Below are positions 1 to 6,258 of a stretch of 14,295 nt of DNA, piece after piece. The notes below the pieces were generated by a model. It had not been told where the DNA came from and made no database searches. It was given only the letters and a program-made list of their open reading frames with translations. Position 1 is the first letter of the stretch. Every line of letters begins with the position of its first letter. Source of the DNA: Flavobacteriales bacterium (lineage in GTDB: Bacteria > Bacteroidota > Bacteroidia > Flavobacteriales_F > PHOS-HE28); NCBI GenBank assembly GCA_020437875.1, contig JAGQVR010000045.1, positions 1 to 14,295 of the forward strand, given 5' to 3'. A program made the position numbers and the translations under genes.

Positions 1-822
1 GTGGCCACCGACGATTATGGCATCCGCTATACCGACAACATGGGGCAGAGCTGGACCAATGCCAACAGCGGCCTGGAGGACGTGACCATGGCCTTCATCC
101 GGAAGGCGCCCAACGGCACCTACTTCACCGCCGATGGGTACAACCTCTACCGCAGCAATGACCTCTCCGGACAGTGGGACATCATCAATACGGGTATCAC
201 CGACACGGACATCACCGAGTTCACGGTCGGCAGCGGGAAGCTGTTCGCGATCACCTATTCCGATGGGCTCTTCACCTCCACGGACAATGGCAACACCTGG
301 ACCTTGAGCACCGAGGAGGAATTCACCAACGTGACCGTGAACGGCACCACGGTGTATGGATGCTCGGAGAGCGTGAACACCGGCGGGGTGTACCGCTCCA
401 TGGACAACGGCGTCACCTGGACCAACATCGTCAACGGGCTGCCCGGTATCCAGGTGGAGGAGGTGCATTATGCCCCTGGACTGGGCTTGTTCGCACAGGT
501 GCGCGAACATGGGCTCTACACCCTGGACTTCAATGTGGTGGGGATCGATGCGCCCACGGCACGCGCGGAGCAGTTGTCCTGCTTCCCGGATCCGTTCGTG
601 GGCAGCACCACCCTGCGACTGGAATTGGAGGTGCCCTCAGTGGTCCACTACCGCATCAGCACCTTGGCGGGCGGCATCGTGCTGCGTTCCACGCCGCAAC
701 TGCTGGGGCCGGGCACGCACGACCTCCGCGTCGGGGAGGAACTCGCTCCCGGCGCCTACCTGCTCACCGTGTTCCGCGATGGAGCGGCCAGCAGCGTGCG
801 CGTGATCAAGGCCGATGATTGA
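1..822 (+). CDS. T9SS-exported Asp-box (BNR/sialidase-like) repeat protein, 5' truncated
   Basis: The C-terminal 273 residues of a secreted beta-propeller-like protein; the reading frame is open at the first base, so the GTG at position 1 is a window edge and not a supported start. Asp-box motifs (S/T-x-D-x-G-x-T/S-W) are visible at about residues 11-18 (TDNMGQSW), 93-100 (STDNGNTW) and 133-140 (SMDNGVTW), with a degenerate one near 51-59. Such repeats cap blades in sialidase/YCF48-type propellers. Residues from about 190 to 273 form a type A T9SS sorting domain: a FPDPF motif like the usual NPF/YPNP entry, then beta strands, then PGAYLLTVF and a basic end. The protein is therefore expected to cross the outer membrane by T9SS and stay on the surface or be released. 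No sialidase catalytic residues can be judged from this part, so an enzymatic role should not be assumed. It converges on the next gene. Confidence 0.85.
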   Translation: MATDDYGIRYTDNMGQSWTNANSGLEDVTMAFIRKAPNGTYFTADGYNLYRSNDLSGQWDIINTGITDTDITEFTVGSGKLFAITYSDGLFTSTDNGNTWTLSTEEEFTNVTVNGTTVYGCSESVNTGGVYRSMDNGVTWTNIVNGLPGIQVEEVHYAPGLGLFAQVREHGLYTLDFNVVGIDAPTARAEQLSCFPDPFVGSTTLRLELEVPSVVHYRISTLAGGIVLRSTPQLLGPGTHDLRVGEELAPGAYLLTVFRDGAASSVRVIKADD

Positions 823-928
823 CGGATCCTGGTATCGTCCATCCGGACGCCGCAGGGTCTCCGCATCCGGCGGTAGACCACTGTGGAGGTTCGGGAAGGA
901 TACCCTGCGAGGGAAGAATAGCCCGGTA

Positions 929-1861
929 TCACATCTTCATGAACGGCACGGCCGAGGAGTGCTTTCCTGACCGGTCATTCAGCTGGAGGATGTACATGCC
1001 TGGGCTGAAGGTCGAGATATCCACCGTCTGAACAACACCCGCCGAGCCACGCACCGGACCTTGGGCAAGAAGTGCACCGCTCGTGGAGCGAACGGTGAGG
1101 TCGATCGGACCCGGCACTTCACCCAGCACGAACCGTAGCTCATCCTGGGCGGGGTTCATGAGCAGCTGGGGCTCGAAGGCCTGTGGCTCCTGCACACCCA
1201 CGGCCTCACCATCGAAATAGAGCCCCACGGAAGCCACCCACGAATTGATGTACTGCACCAGGATACGCCCGTCCGTGCTGCTGTACCAGAGGTAGGTGTC
1301 GATATCGTAGAGATACCCGGAAACGTCCGCACGCACCATGAGCACGTCCTCGATCGTGATGCCAGGCAACTGCAATGTGCCGTAACCCACGCAGTTGATG
1401 ATGTATTGTCCGGCGTCCGTTACACCCACCCAATCATCGGTGTGGGTGACGCCGTAACTCAAGGGGAAGACGTATTCGATCTGCGGGTCCTGGTACACAT
1501 AGGCCGAGGTGCCATACGATCCCACCCGTTGCATGTATGTGGGCGTGAGTTCGAAGAAGCGATAGAAGTTGCTGGGTTGTTCCCAGTAGGCATAGTTGTC
1601 GGTGCTCACCACCGCATCATGTGGCGTGTCCGCAGGGTCCACCATCGTGAGGCTGAAGGGAGGGGTGCCAGCTTGCGGTGTCAGTCCCGTCATGTCCCAA
1701 GTAACACCTGCGCCTTGAACGGTGGTGTCAACAGCGGCGAAGTTGTTGTAGTAGCGGTATGGCACCACGGCGCCGTATGGAAGCATTTCCTCGCGCAACA
1801 ATTCGGGCTGGGCGTGTAACGAGGTCGAACAGATGATCAGGACGGCGGAAAGTGTTCTCAT
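929..1861 (-). CDS. Secreted protein with T9SS type A C-terminal sorting domain, function unknown
   Basis: A complete 310-residue protein. The ATG start gives a clear Sec signal peptide (MRTLSAVLIICSTSLHAQ, cleavage expected near HAQ-PE). The central part (about 20-230) is rich in aromatic residues and beta-prone segments, with no family I can name. Residues 233-310 are a T9SS sorting domain: MNPAQDEL entry motif (variant of NPxxD), LTVRSTSGALL strand, SPGMYILQL strand, and a KM-rich end. The product is expected to be exported through Sec and then T9SS. A weak -7-like TAGCTTTA lies about 20 bases upstream at 1888-1881 on the minus strand, without a clear -33 partner. The gene converges with the Asp-box gene, with about 106 bases between them and no strong terminator seen there. 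The upstream region is shared with the divergent FISUMP lipoprotein gene and contains the first copy of the 71-bp palindromic repeat. Confidence 0.85.
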   Translation of the reverse strand: MRTLSAVLIICSTSLHAQPELLREEMLPYGAVVPYRYYNNFAAVDTTVQGAGVTWDMTGLTPQAGTPPFSLTMVDPADTPHDAVVSTDNYAYWEQPSNFYRFFELTPTYMQRVGSYGTSAYVYQDPQIEYVFPLSYGVTHTDDWVGVTDAGQYIINCVGYGTLQLPGITIEDVLMVRADVSGYLYDIDTYLWYSSTDGRILVQYINSWVASVGLYFDGEAVGVQEPQAFEPQLLMNPAQDELRFVLGEVPGPIDLTVRSTSGALLAQGPVRGSAGVVQTVDISTFSPGMYILQLNDRSGKHSSAVPFMKM

Positions 1862-1926
1862 GGTCGGGCGGTGGTTTTCGTAAAGCTAGCCCGAACCATG
1901 GTTCAGGAATGATTTCATGGGCCCCT

Positions 1927-1997
1927 CCAACGCGAACCGCCCCGACCATTGCTGATCGAGGCGGGCGCTTGGAAGAAGGAGAGGAGGAAAGGCTTGG
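1927..1997 (-). repeat. 71-bp palindromic repeat element, copy A
   Basis: This stretch is 69/71 identical to 4778-4848, with differences at 1959 (a, versus g at 4810) and 1989 (a, versus g at 4840). The first 46 bases (1927-1972) form a dyad bounded by CCAA and TTGG: CCAA-c-GCG-aa-CCGCCCCGA, a 10-base loop, then TCGaGGCGG-g-CGC-TTGG. A purine-rich tail of about 25 bases follows on the plus strand (pyrimidine-rich on minus). At position 1959 the stem is mismatched (C-A) if transcribed from plus, but keeps a U-G pair if transcribed from minus, so the minus strand is chosen. It lies between two divergent genes, where a simple terminator is not expected. Some reading frames run through it, but the signal peptide start at 2074 shows it is untranslated. 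Confidence 0.8.
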
Positions 1998-2073
1998 TTC
2001 ATCAGGCAGCGTTCCTGCGAAGCGGCTTGTCTTCAAACCGTATCTTGACCAAGAACCGAACGATCACCCGACC

Positions 2074-4074
2074 ATGAGAACATCCGCGCCACTCTATCCA
2101 GGGCTCATCGCGATCACCTTCCTGTTGGCCGGTTGCCGGAAGGAACAGGTCGTGGAGGATGTGCTGCGACCGTCGGCCGCATCGCAGTTCGGGAACGAGG
2201 TCCAGATGAATGTGGGCGGCGTGGTGGTGGATGAACAGGGCCTCCCGATCGAAGGGGCCGTTGTATCGGCCGGCCTTGGGATGGCCTCGACGACCACCGA
2301 CGCCAACGGGGTCTTCCGCTTGAACAGCATGACCGGGTATGCCCGGTTGGGTCATGTGAAGGTGAGCAAGGCGGGTTACTTCCAAGGGTCCCGCTCCTTT
2401 GTGCCCGTGACCGGCATGAACAGCGTGCGGATCATGCTCATGAACGCGACCACCACGGGTACGGTGCAAGCGAGTGCCGGTGGTGCCATCACCAGTGGTG
2501 GTGTGGTGGTCACCCTGCCAGCCGGTGCCTACCTGCGCAACGGCGTTGCCTACACCGGTGCGGTGCGTGTGAGTATCGGTCCTATCGATCCCAACAGTCC
2601 TACGCTGGAAGAACGGATGCCGGGCGCCTTGCTCGGTACCATTGATGGTGCGGCGCGCATGCTGCGTTCCTTCGGCATGGTCGTGGTCGAATTGAGTGAT
2701 CCTGCTGGTACGGAGATCGAGCTAGCGCCCGGTGGCACTGCGCTGGTCGAATTCCCGGTACCGGCCAGCATGCAGAACGAGGCACCGCCGACCATCGACC
2801 TCTGGCACTTTGACGAGGCAGTGGGGGTGTGGGTGAAGGAAGGTGAAGCGCATTTGGAAGGTGGTAGCTACCTGGCCGAGGTGGCGCACTTCTCCTGGTG
2901 GAACTGCGATGTGCCGAACACCTTCGTACACCTCAGCGGCCACGTTTCGTTGCAAGGCCTGGGTTCACCGGTCTCAGGAGCACGCATCGTCGTGGCCAGC
3001 GAGAACATGGGTTCCGGTACGACCTATTCGAACGAGGATGGATACTTCGGCGGGATGGTACCGGACGACCAGGCACTGGTGGTGTACGTATCCATCCCCT
3101 GCGGCCAGGGGACCTATGAGCAGGTGCATATTCATTCGATCGCCGGCCTGACCCAGGCCCATATGTTGGACATGCAGGTCTCGATCGAGGGATCCACGGT
3201 CGTAAGCGGGACACTCGTGGATTGTGAGGACCTTCCTGTTCAATCGGGCTATGTCATGGCAGGCTCGGTCATTCTGTTCTGTTCCAACGGAGAGTTCACC
3301 TTCACCACCTGCCAGGGCAGTATCGATCTTGTGGGTGTGCAACAAGGGAATTTCAATGCAAGCCTGCCACAAACGATCACGTTGGCGGGTGGGGTCTTCG
3401 ACCTGGGCGTGATCCAGGCCTGTTCCGGGAACGTTGGCGGTGATGGCGTTACGGATATCGATGGGAACACGTACCCGACCGTGGTGATCGGGGTGCAGGA
3501 ATGGATGGCCCAGGACCTTCGGGTGACCACCTATGCCAATGGTGATCCTATCCCCGTGGTGATGGATGGGCCGCAATGGTCGACGCTAAGCACCGGCGCG
3601 ATGACCGCCTGGGGTGCACAGTACAGCGCAGGTGATGGGAAACTGTACAATTGGTACGCGGTCACGGATCCTCGCAAGGTCTGTCCCACAGGTTGGCATG
3701 CACCAAGTGACATGGAATGGAAGCAGCTCGAATTGGCACTCGGCATGCCGCTGGACGAAGTGGATCAAACTGGCCACCGTGGTGAGGCAGCGAATGTGGG
3801 TGGGAAACTCAAGATGGTGGAAGGATGGAGTGGACCGAATATCGGTGCGACGAACGAGAGCGGTTTCTCAGCGACCCCCGGTGGTATTCGCAGCTGGGCG
3901 GGAAACCTGGCTTTGCTCTGGTATGATGCAAGGTTTTGGACTACTACGGAGATGGCTCCGGATAAGGCGTGGATCCGGGATCTTGCCCGGTACAATAACA
4001 CGGTTTATCGGGACAACTACACGGATCTCTCAGACAAGCGGAACGGTCTTGCCGTTCGCTGTGTGCGGGATTGA
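2074..4074 (+). CDS. Lipoprotein with carboxypeptidase-regulatory-like domains and C-terminal FISUMP domain
   Basis: A 666-residue lipoprotein. The frame is open from 1852, but the ATG at 2074 gives a lipoprotein signal peptide ending in the lipobox LLAG-C with Cys21 as the acylated residue; the upstream extension would run through the palindromic repeat and has no signal sequence. Regions in order: a carboxypeptidase-D regulatory-like beta-sandwich at about 45-115 (GGVVVDEQGLPIEGAVV, then TDANGVFRL); a region at about 140-280 resembling the FAM171/CILP-type extracellular segment (LPAGAYL, VRVSIGPIDP); a second regulatory-like sandwich at about 286-350; a Cys-containing linker; and FISUMP from about 455 to the end. 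FISUMP hallmarks are WMAQDLRVTTYANGDPI, KLYNWYAV, VCPTGWHAPSDMEW, WTTTEM and the end VRCVRD. The protein is expected to be surface or outer-membrane anchored, with an adhesive or glycan-related role as inference only. It converges with the next gene across 18 bases. Confidence 0.9.
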   Translation: MRTSAPLYPGLIAITFLLAGCRKEQVVEDVLRPSAASQFGNEVQMNVGGVVVDEQGLPIEGAVVSAGLGMASTTTDANGVFRLNSMTGYARLGHVKVSKAGYFQGSRSFVPVTGMNSVRIMLMNATTTGTVQASAGGAITSGGVVVTLPAGAYLRNGVAYTGAVRVSIGPIDPNSPTLEERMPGALLGTIDGAARMLRSFGMVVVELSDPAGTEIELAPGGTALVEFPVPASMQNEAPPTIDLWHFDEAVGVWVKEGEAHLEGGSYLAEVAHFSWWNCDVPNTFVHLSGHVSLQGLGSPVSGARIVVASENMGSGTTYSNEDGYFGGMVPDDQALVVYVSIPCGQGTYEQVHIHSIAGLTQAHMLDMQVSIEGSTVVSGTLVDCEDLPVQSGYVMAGSVILFCSNGEFTFTTCQGSIDLVGVQQGNFNASLPQTITLAGGVFDLGVIQACSGNVGGDGVTDIDGNTYPTVVIGVQEWMAQDLRVTTYANGDPIPVVMDGPQWSTLSTGAMTAWGAQYSAGDGKLYNWYAVTDPRKVCPTGWHAPSDMEWKQLELALGMPLDEVDQTGHRGEAANVGGKLKMVEGWSGPNIGATNESGFSATPGGIRSWAGNLALLWYDARFWTTTEMAPDKAWIRDLARYNNTVYRDNYTDLSDKRNGLAVRCVRD

Positions 4075-4086
4075 GGTTCGAACCTC
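4073..4086. other. 14-bp perfect palindrome between convergent genes
   Basis: GAGGTTCGAACCTC is a perfect palindrome overlapping the stop codon of the FISUMP gene and filling most of the 18-base gap to the stop of the convergent gene. As RNA it gives only a 5-bp stem with a TCGA loop and no T-run follows on either strand, so a role as bidirectional terminator is possible but weakly supported. Confidence 0.3.
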
Positions 4087-4092
4087 TGCAGT

Positions 4093-4584
4093 TCACCGCT
4101 TGCGCATCCGCTCCAGTTCCTTCGCGTACGCCTTCAGGAGCTGGCCTTCGAAGTCGGTGCTCGGGCTACTGGTGCTTGTCCCGGTCGTTCGGTCCACCAG
4201 CCTGAGCCGCTCATAGTACGTGGTCGCCTCAAACCCTCCGATCGCCTTGACGTACCGATCGCGTGACAGGAGGAAGCGATAGTTCTCCGTGACCTCGTAG
4301 GATCCCACTTCGTGCGCCTGAACGAATCTGACCGGCCCCAGATACTCCTTCGTGAAGGCCTTCTGGGCACGCCCGTCCCACTTCCTGCTGTTCTGCAATT
4401 CAACAAGGAGCGTTCCCTGGTAGCCGGTGAATTCCTTCGGGATACTGCCGGCATCCAAGGTGTTCGACTTCTGGGAAAACCCGCTGGCCGGGGCCAACAC
4501 GATGAAGGCGAACCAGGCCACATAACGCAATGCATACCGCCGCAGCGCGGCAGGTGGCTCTTGTACGCGGCGCGATGTGATCAC
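4093..4584 (-). CDS. Small secreted protein of unknown function, non-ATG start
   Basis: An open frame with no in-frame ATG near its beginning. Candidate starts are TTG at 4665, GTG at 4584 and TTG at 4530. All include the signal-peptide-like stretch RYVAWFAFIVLAPASGFSQ, which argues that this frame is real. The GTG is given because GTG is the more usual alternative start and leaves a basic n-region; the TTG at 4530 would give the tidiest signal peptide (20 residues) and a 145-residue protein. The mature part (about 120 residues) is rich in charged and aromatic residues (GTLLVELQNSRKWDG, YEVTENYRFLLSRDRYV) and ends in a basic helix (KAYAKELERMRKR). I do not recognise a family. It is expected to be periplasmic or surface-exposed. 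About 200 bases separate its start from the 71-bp repeat copy at 4778. Confidence 0.6.
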   Translation of the reverse strand: MITSRRVQEPPAALRRYALRYVAWFAFIVLAPASGFSQKSNTLDAGSIPKEFTGYQGTLLVELQNSRKWDGRAQKAFTKEYLGPVRFVQAHEVGSYEVTENYRFLLSRDRYVKAIGGFEATTYYERLRLVDRTTGTSTSSPSTDFEGQLLKAYAKELERMRKR

Positions 4585-4777
4585 TCGCAGAAACAGCTGC
4601 CGCGGGTCGATGGCTTCGGGTATCGAAGAGGTCGTGGTTGGAAATGTATGGACGGAGGTGCTCAAGTGAAGGGACTATGATGACCCGAGTATAGTGAAGA
4701 GAACCTTGCGGCTGGCGTTCTGGCGATTTGATCCTTTCGGTTCTACGACCCGGTCCGGGACCAATGGCGATCACCCC

Positions 4778-4848
4778 CCAACGCGAACCGCCCCGACCAT
4801 TGCTGATCGGGGCGGGCGCTTGGAAGAAGGAGAGGAGGAGAGGCTTGG
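4778..4848 (-). repeat. 71-bp palindromic repeat element, copy B, directly after the fibronectin-III gene
   Basis: Second copy of the element at 1927-1997. It begins one base after the minus-strand TGA (4852-4850) of the fibronectin-type gene, so it is its 3' untranslated region. Read on minus: a pyrimidine-rich stretch of about 25 bases, then a stem-loop with outer pairs CCAA/TTGG, GCG/CGC, and a perfect 9-bp inner stem CCGCCCCGA/TCGGGGCGG around a 10-base loop. Only TTCGCGTTGG follows the inner stem, so it lacks a proper T-run. It may act as a terminator or as a 3'-end stabiliser; a REP-like mobile palindrome is the alternative. Confidence 0.8.
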
Positions 4849-4849
4849 G

Positions 4850-5464
4850 TCAGGCGGCTTTGGCCTGGGCGATATCGCTGCCCGGTCCTTCGCCGATCCT
4901 GCCCAATGCGCTCACGCGGAAGCTGAAGAACCGGTTGGGTTCCACATCCTTCACCTGGAACTTCGTGGCGCTGCACTGCCCCACTACGTTCCACGGGCCG
5001 GTGGCCGGGTCGCCGCTGCACATGTACACCTGGTACATGCGCGCGCCGCGCACTCCATCCCACCGCAGATCGATGCGGCCTGCGTAATCGCTCATGCGCG
5101 CCTCCAGTTCCTGCGGGGCCTCCAGCTTGTCCACCGGATCCGGTGTCTTCGCCAGTTCGAATCCGCTGCTCACCGCCTTGTCCACGTCGTTGTCAGCCAC
5201 GCTGTTCACATAACGGGACAGTTGGGTAAGGAGGTTGCGCACGTTCTTCACCGCCGCGTTCTTGCGGGCTACCGCCTCGTGGGCGCCACCTACGGCGTCC
5301 TTCAGGGCGTTCACCAGCGCTACGCGTGCCGCCGCTATGTCCGCCAAGGTGGGCGAGGGCGTTGTGAAGTTCGCATTACCGGTCATCTTCGCTTCCACAT
5401 ATTCGCTCTTGCTCACCACTTGGGCGGGCTTGAGGTCTTTGAGTCCTGCTTTGATGAGTTTCAT
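4850..5464 (-). CDS. Helical N-terminal region plus fibronectin type III domain protein
   Basis: A 204-residue protein with ATG start and no signal peptide or membrane segment, so probably cytoplasmic despite its fibronectin-like domain. Residues 1-110 are Ala/Lys-rich and predicted helical (KDLKPAQVV, GNANFTTPSPTLADI, LVNALKDAVGG, VRNLLTQLSRYVNSVA). Residues about 114-204 form a fibronectin type III fold: APQELEARMSD, IDLRWDGVRGARMYQVYMC, FFSFRVSALGRIGEGPGS. The arrangement with the GNANFxTPxP segment matches a family I recall as common and uncharacterised in Bacteroidota. The stop codon abuts the 71-bp palindromic element. Upstream lies the long non-coding block 5465-6258, which separates it from the delta-60 gene, so it probably has its own promoter, though I saw no clear one. 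Confidence 0.85.
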   Translation of the reverse strand: MKLIKAGLKDLKPAQVVSKSEYVEAKMTGNANFTTPSPTLADIAAARVALVNALKDAVGGAHEAVARKNAAVKNVRNLLTQLSRYVNSVADNDVDKAVSSGFELAKTPDPVDKLEAPQELEARMSDYAGRIDLRWDGVRGARMYQVYMCSGDPATGPWNVVGQCSATKFQVKDVEPNRFFSFRVSALGRIGEGPGSDIAQAKAA

Positions 5465-5583
5465 GGTTCGCTCGTTTTGGTTATCCGCTGTTTCCGGGTC
5501 CTTTGGTCGACGCTGGCCTCGGCGGTCATCCGGTCACCCGGGTGTTGGTCGCTGGCCGGGGAGCGAATCGGCCGGAGCCCATG

Positions 5584-5617
5584 CGCGGTTTCGGCCTATT
5601 TGATGTTGAAAACCGCG
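5584..5617. promoter_or_regulatory. Operator-like 8-bp inverted repeat
   Basis: CGCGGTTT at 5584-5591 and AAACCGCG at 5610-5617 are perfect inverted copies separated by 18 bases. The site lies about 120 bases upstream of the fibronectin-III start. The spacing puts the half-sites about 2.5 helical turns apart centre to centre, compatible with a dimeric regulator, but no regulator gene is nearby and chance cannot be excluded. Confidence 0.3.
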
Positions 5618-5799
5618 TATTCGTTCTGTAACCCAGGAATGACATGGCTTTCATGGCATCGAAGAATCTTCGGACTTTAACATTTCTGGCACCCGAAAGG
5701 CGGCTTTTCCTCGGGCCACGACCGGATCGGATACCCACCTTATGGCCGTGTTCAAGGGGCAGCAAGGTGAACCTCCGTTGCCTTTTGAAATGCAGGGAG

Positions 5800-5884
5800 G
5801 AACCACGGATGCACACGGATGGACACCGATGAATGCACGGGCTGGATGGTCCTATCCGTGTGCATCCGTGTCCATCCGTGGTTC
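5800..5884. repeat. Large imperfect inverted repeat made of ~11-bp ACGGATGxAC units
   Basis: The left arm (from 5800) reads GAACCACGGATG, then C-ACACGGATG, then G-ACACCGATG. The reverse complement of the right arm (ending 5884) reads GAACCACGGATG, then G-ACACGGATG, then C-ACACGGAT. The arms are about 33 bases each around a spacer of about 17 bases. Within an arm the ~11-bp unit is tandemly repeated. Repeats of this type occur dispersed between genes in a number of bacteria and produce false reading frames with an IRVHPW signature, which appears here. Confidence 0.75.
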
Positions 5885-5970
5885 AATTTCCCCCAAGCTG
5901 CGCCGCAGGCGTGGCTTTGTTCCGTGCGCACCGCTCGTTCATTCCACGTGGAAGAGGCCCCCAGACCCTC

Positions 5971-6138
5971 GGGGAAGATCATTTTCCCCGACGGGAATGC
6001 CGCTTACCCGCACGGGAAAGTCATTTTCCCCAACGGGAATGTCGCTTACCCGCACGGGAATGTCGCTTTCCCCGACGGGAATGCCGCTTTCCCCAACGGG
6101 AATGTCACTTACCCGCGCGGGAAGATCATTTTCCCAAG
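5971..6138. repeat. Eight-unit 21-bp tandem dyad array
   Basis: Eight consecutive 21-bp units starting at 5971, 5992, 6013, 6034, 6055, 6076, 6097 and 6118, without spacers. GGGAA (positions 2-6), C10, TT (13-14) and CCC (16-18) are the same in all eight; the rest vary mostly by transitions. Each unit is a dyad, GGGAA-N8-TTCCC or the TACCC variant, and unit junctions form a second dyad (TTCCC-crac-GGGAA, or CCCG-cr-CGGG). Two unit ends alternate: TTCCCC followed by RA, and TACCCG followed by CR. Read as protein it would be a heptad repeat such as NVAFPNG, but changes fall mostly at first and second codon positions of that frame, which argues against a conserved protein. The two edge units are the most divergent. 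Confidence 0.85.
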
Positions 6139-6141
6139 GGA

Positions 6142-6163
6142 GATCCGGGCTTCAACCCGGATC
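6142..6163. repeat. Perfect 8-bp stem hairpin next to the 21-bp array
   Basis: GATCCGGG (6142-6149), loop CTTCAA, CCCGGATC (6156-6163). It starts four bases after the last 21-bp unit. No T-run follows on either strand, so it is not a standard terminator. Confidence 0.5.
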
Positions 6164-6191
6164 ATCCACAGTGGCCGTGTTGCACTTACCG

Positions 6192-6208
6192 ATGACCTGA
6201 ACGGTCAT
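6192..6208 (-). terminator. Small hairpin after the delta-60 gene, weak terminator candidate
   Basis: ATGACC (6192-6197), loop of 5, GGTCAT (6203-6208): a perfect 6-bp stem about 50 bases past the minus-strand stop at 6259. No T-run follows, so the support is weak. Confidence 0.25.
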
Positions 6209-6258
6209 GGACTAGCTCGGGAGCATCATCCTGCCGGTGGCCTTGTGAGACCCGGACC

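Larger units (their letters stand above)
5465..6258. other. Non-coding, repeat-rich intergenic block
   Basis: About 794 bases between the start of the fibronectin-III gene and the stop of the delta-60 gene. Several frames are open across it in both directions, but none has a recognisable domain or signal peptide. The plus-strand openness over 5971-6138 is explained by a 21-bp (7-codon) repeat that leaves all three frames open. Contents in order: an inverted repeat at 5584-5617, a large imperfect inverted repeat at 5800-5884, the 21-bp array at 5971-6138, a perfect hairpin at 6142-6163 and a small hairpin at 6192-6208. I see nothing identifiable in 5618-5799. Confidence 0.7.

Noticed and set aside
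2041..2052. TATCTTGA as a promoter -7 element for the FISUMP gene
   Set aside because: No -33 element at 19-base spacing, and the match to TAnnTTTG is poor in the last two bases.
1852..2073. N-terminal extension of the FISUMP lipoprotein frame
   Set aside because: The ATG at 2074 creates a perfect lipoprotein signal; the extension translates the palindromic repeat.
4037..4060. Hairpin with GAACGG/CCGTTC stem near the end of the FISUMP gene
   Set aside because: It lies within the conserved FISUMP C-terminus coding for NGLAVRC, so the symmetry is probably incidental, and no T-run follows.
4694..5680. Plus-strand 328-codon open frame opposite the fibronectin-III gene
   Set aside because: It is a shadow of the minus-strand gene with His/Arg/Val-rich composition and no domain; its similarity to the upstream extension of the FISUMP frame comes only from the shared 71-bp repeat.
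5526..5816. Minus-strand 96-codon open frame in the non-coding block
   Set aside because: Arg-rich, no signal peptide or domain, and it begins inside the large inverted repeat.
5971..6138. CRISPR array
   Set aside because: The 21-bp units are directly adjacent with no unique spacers, and no cas genes are present.
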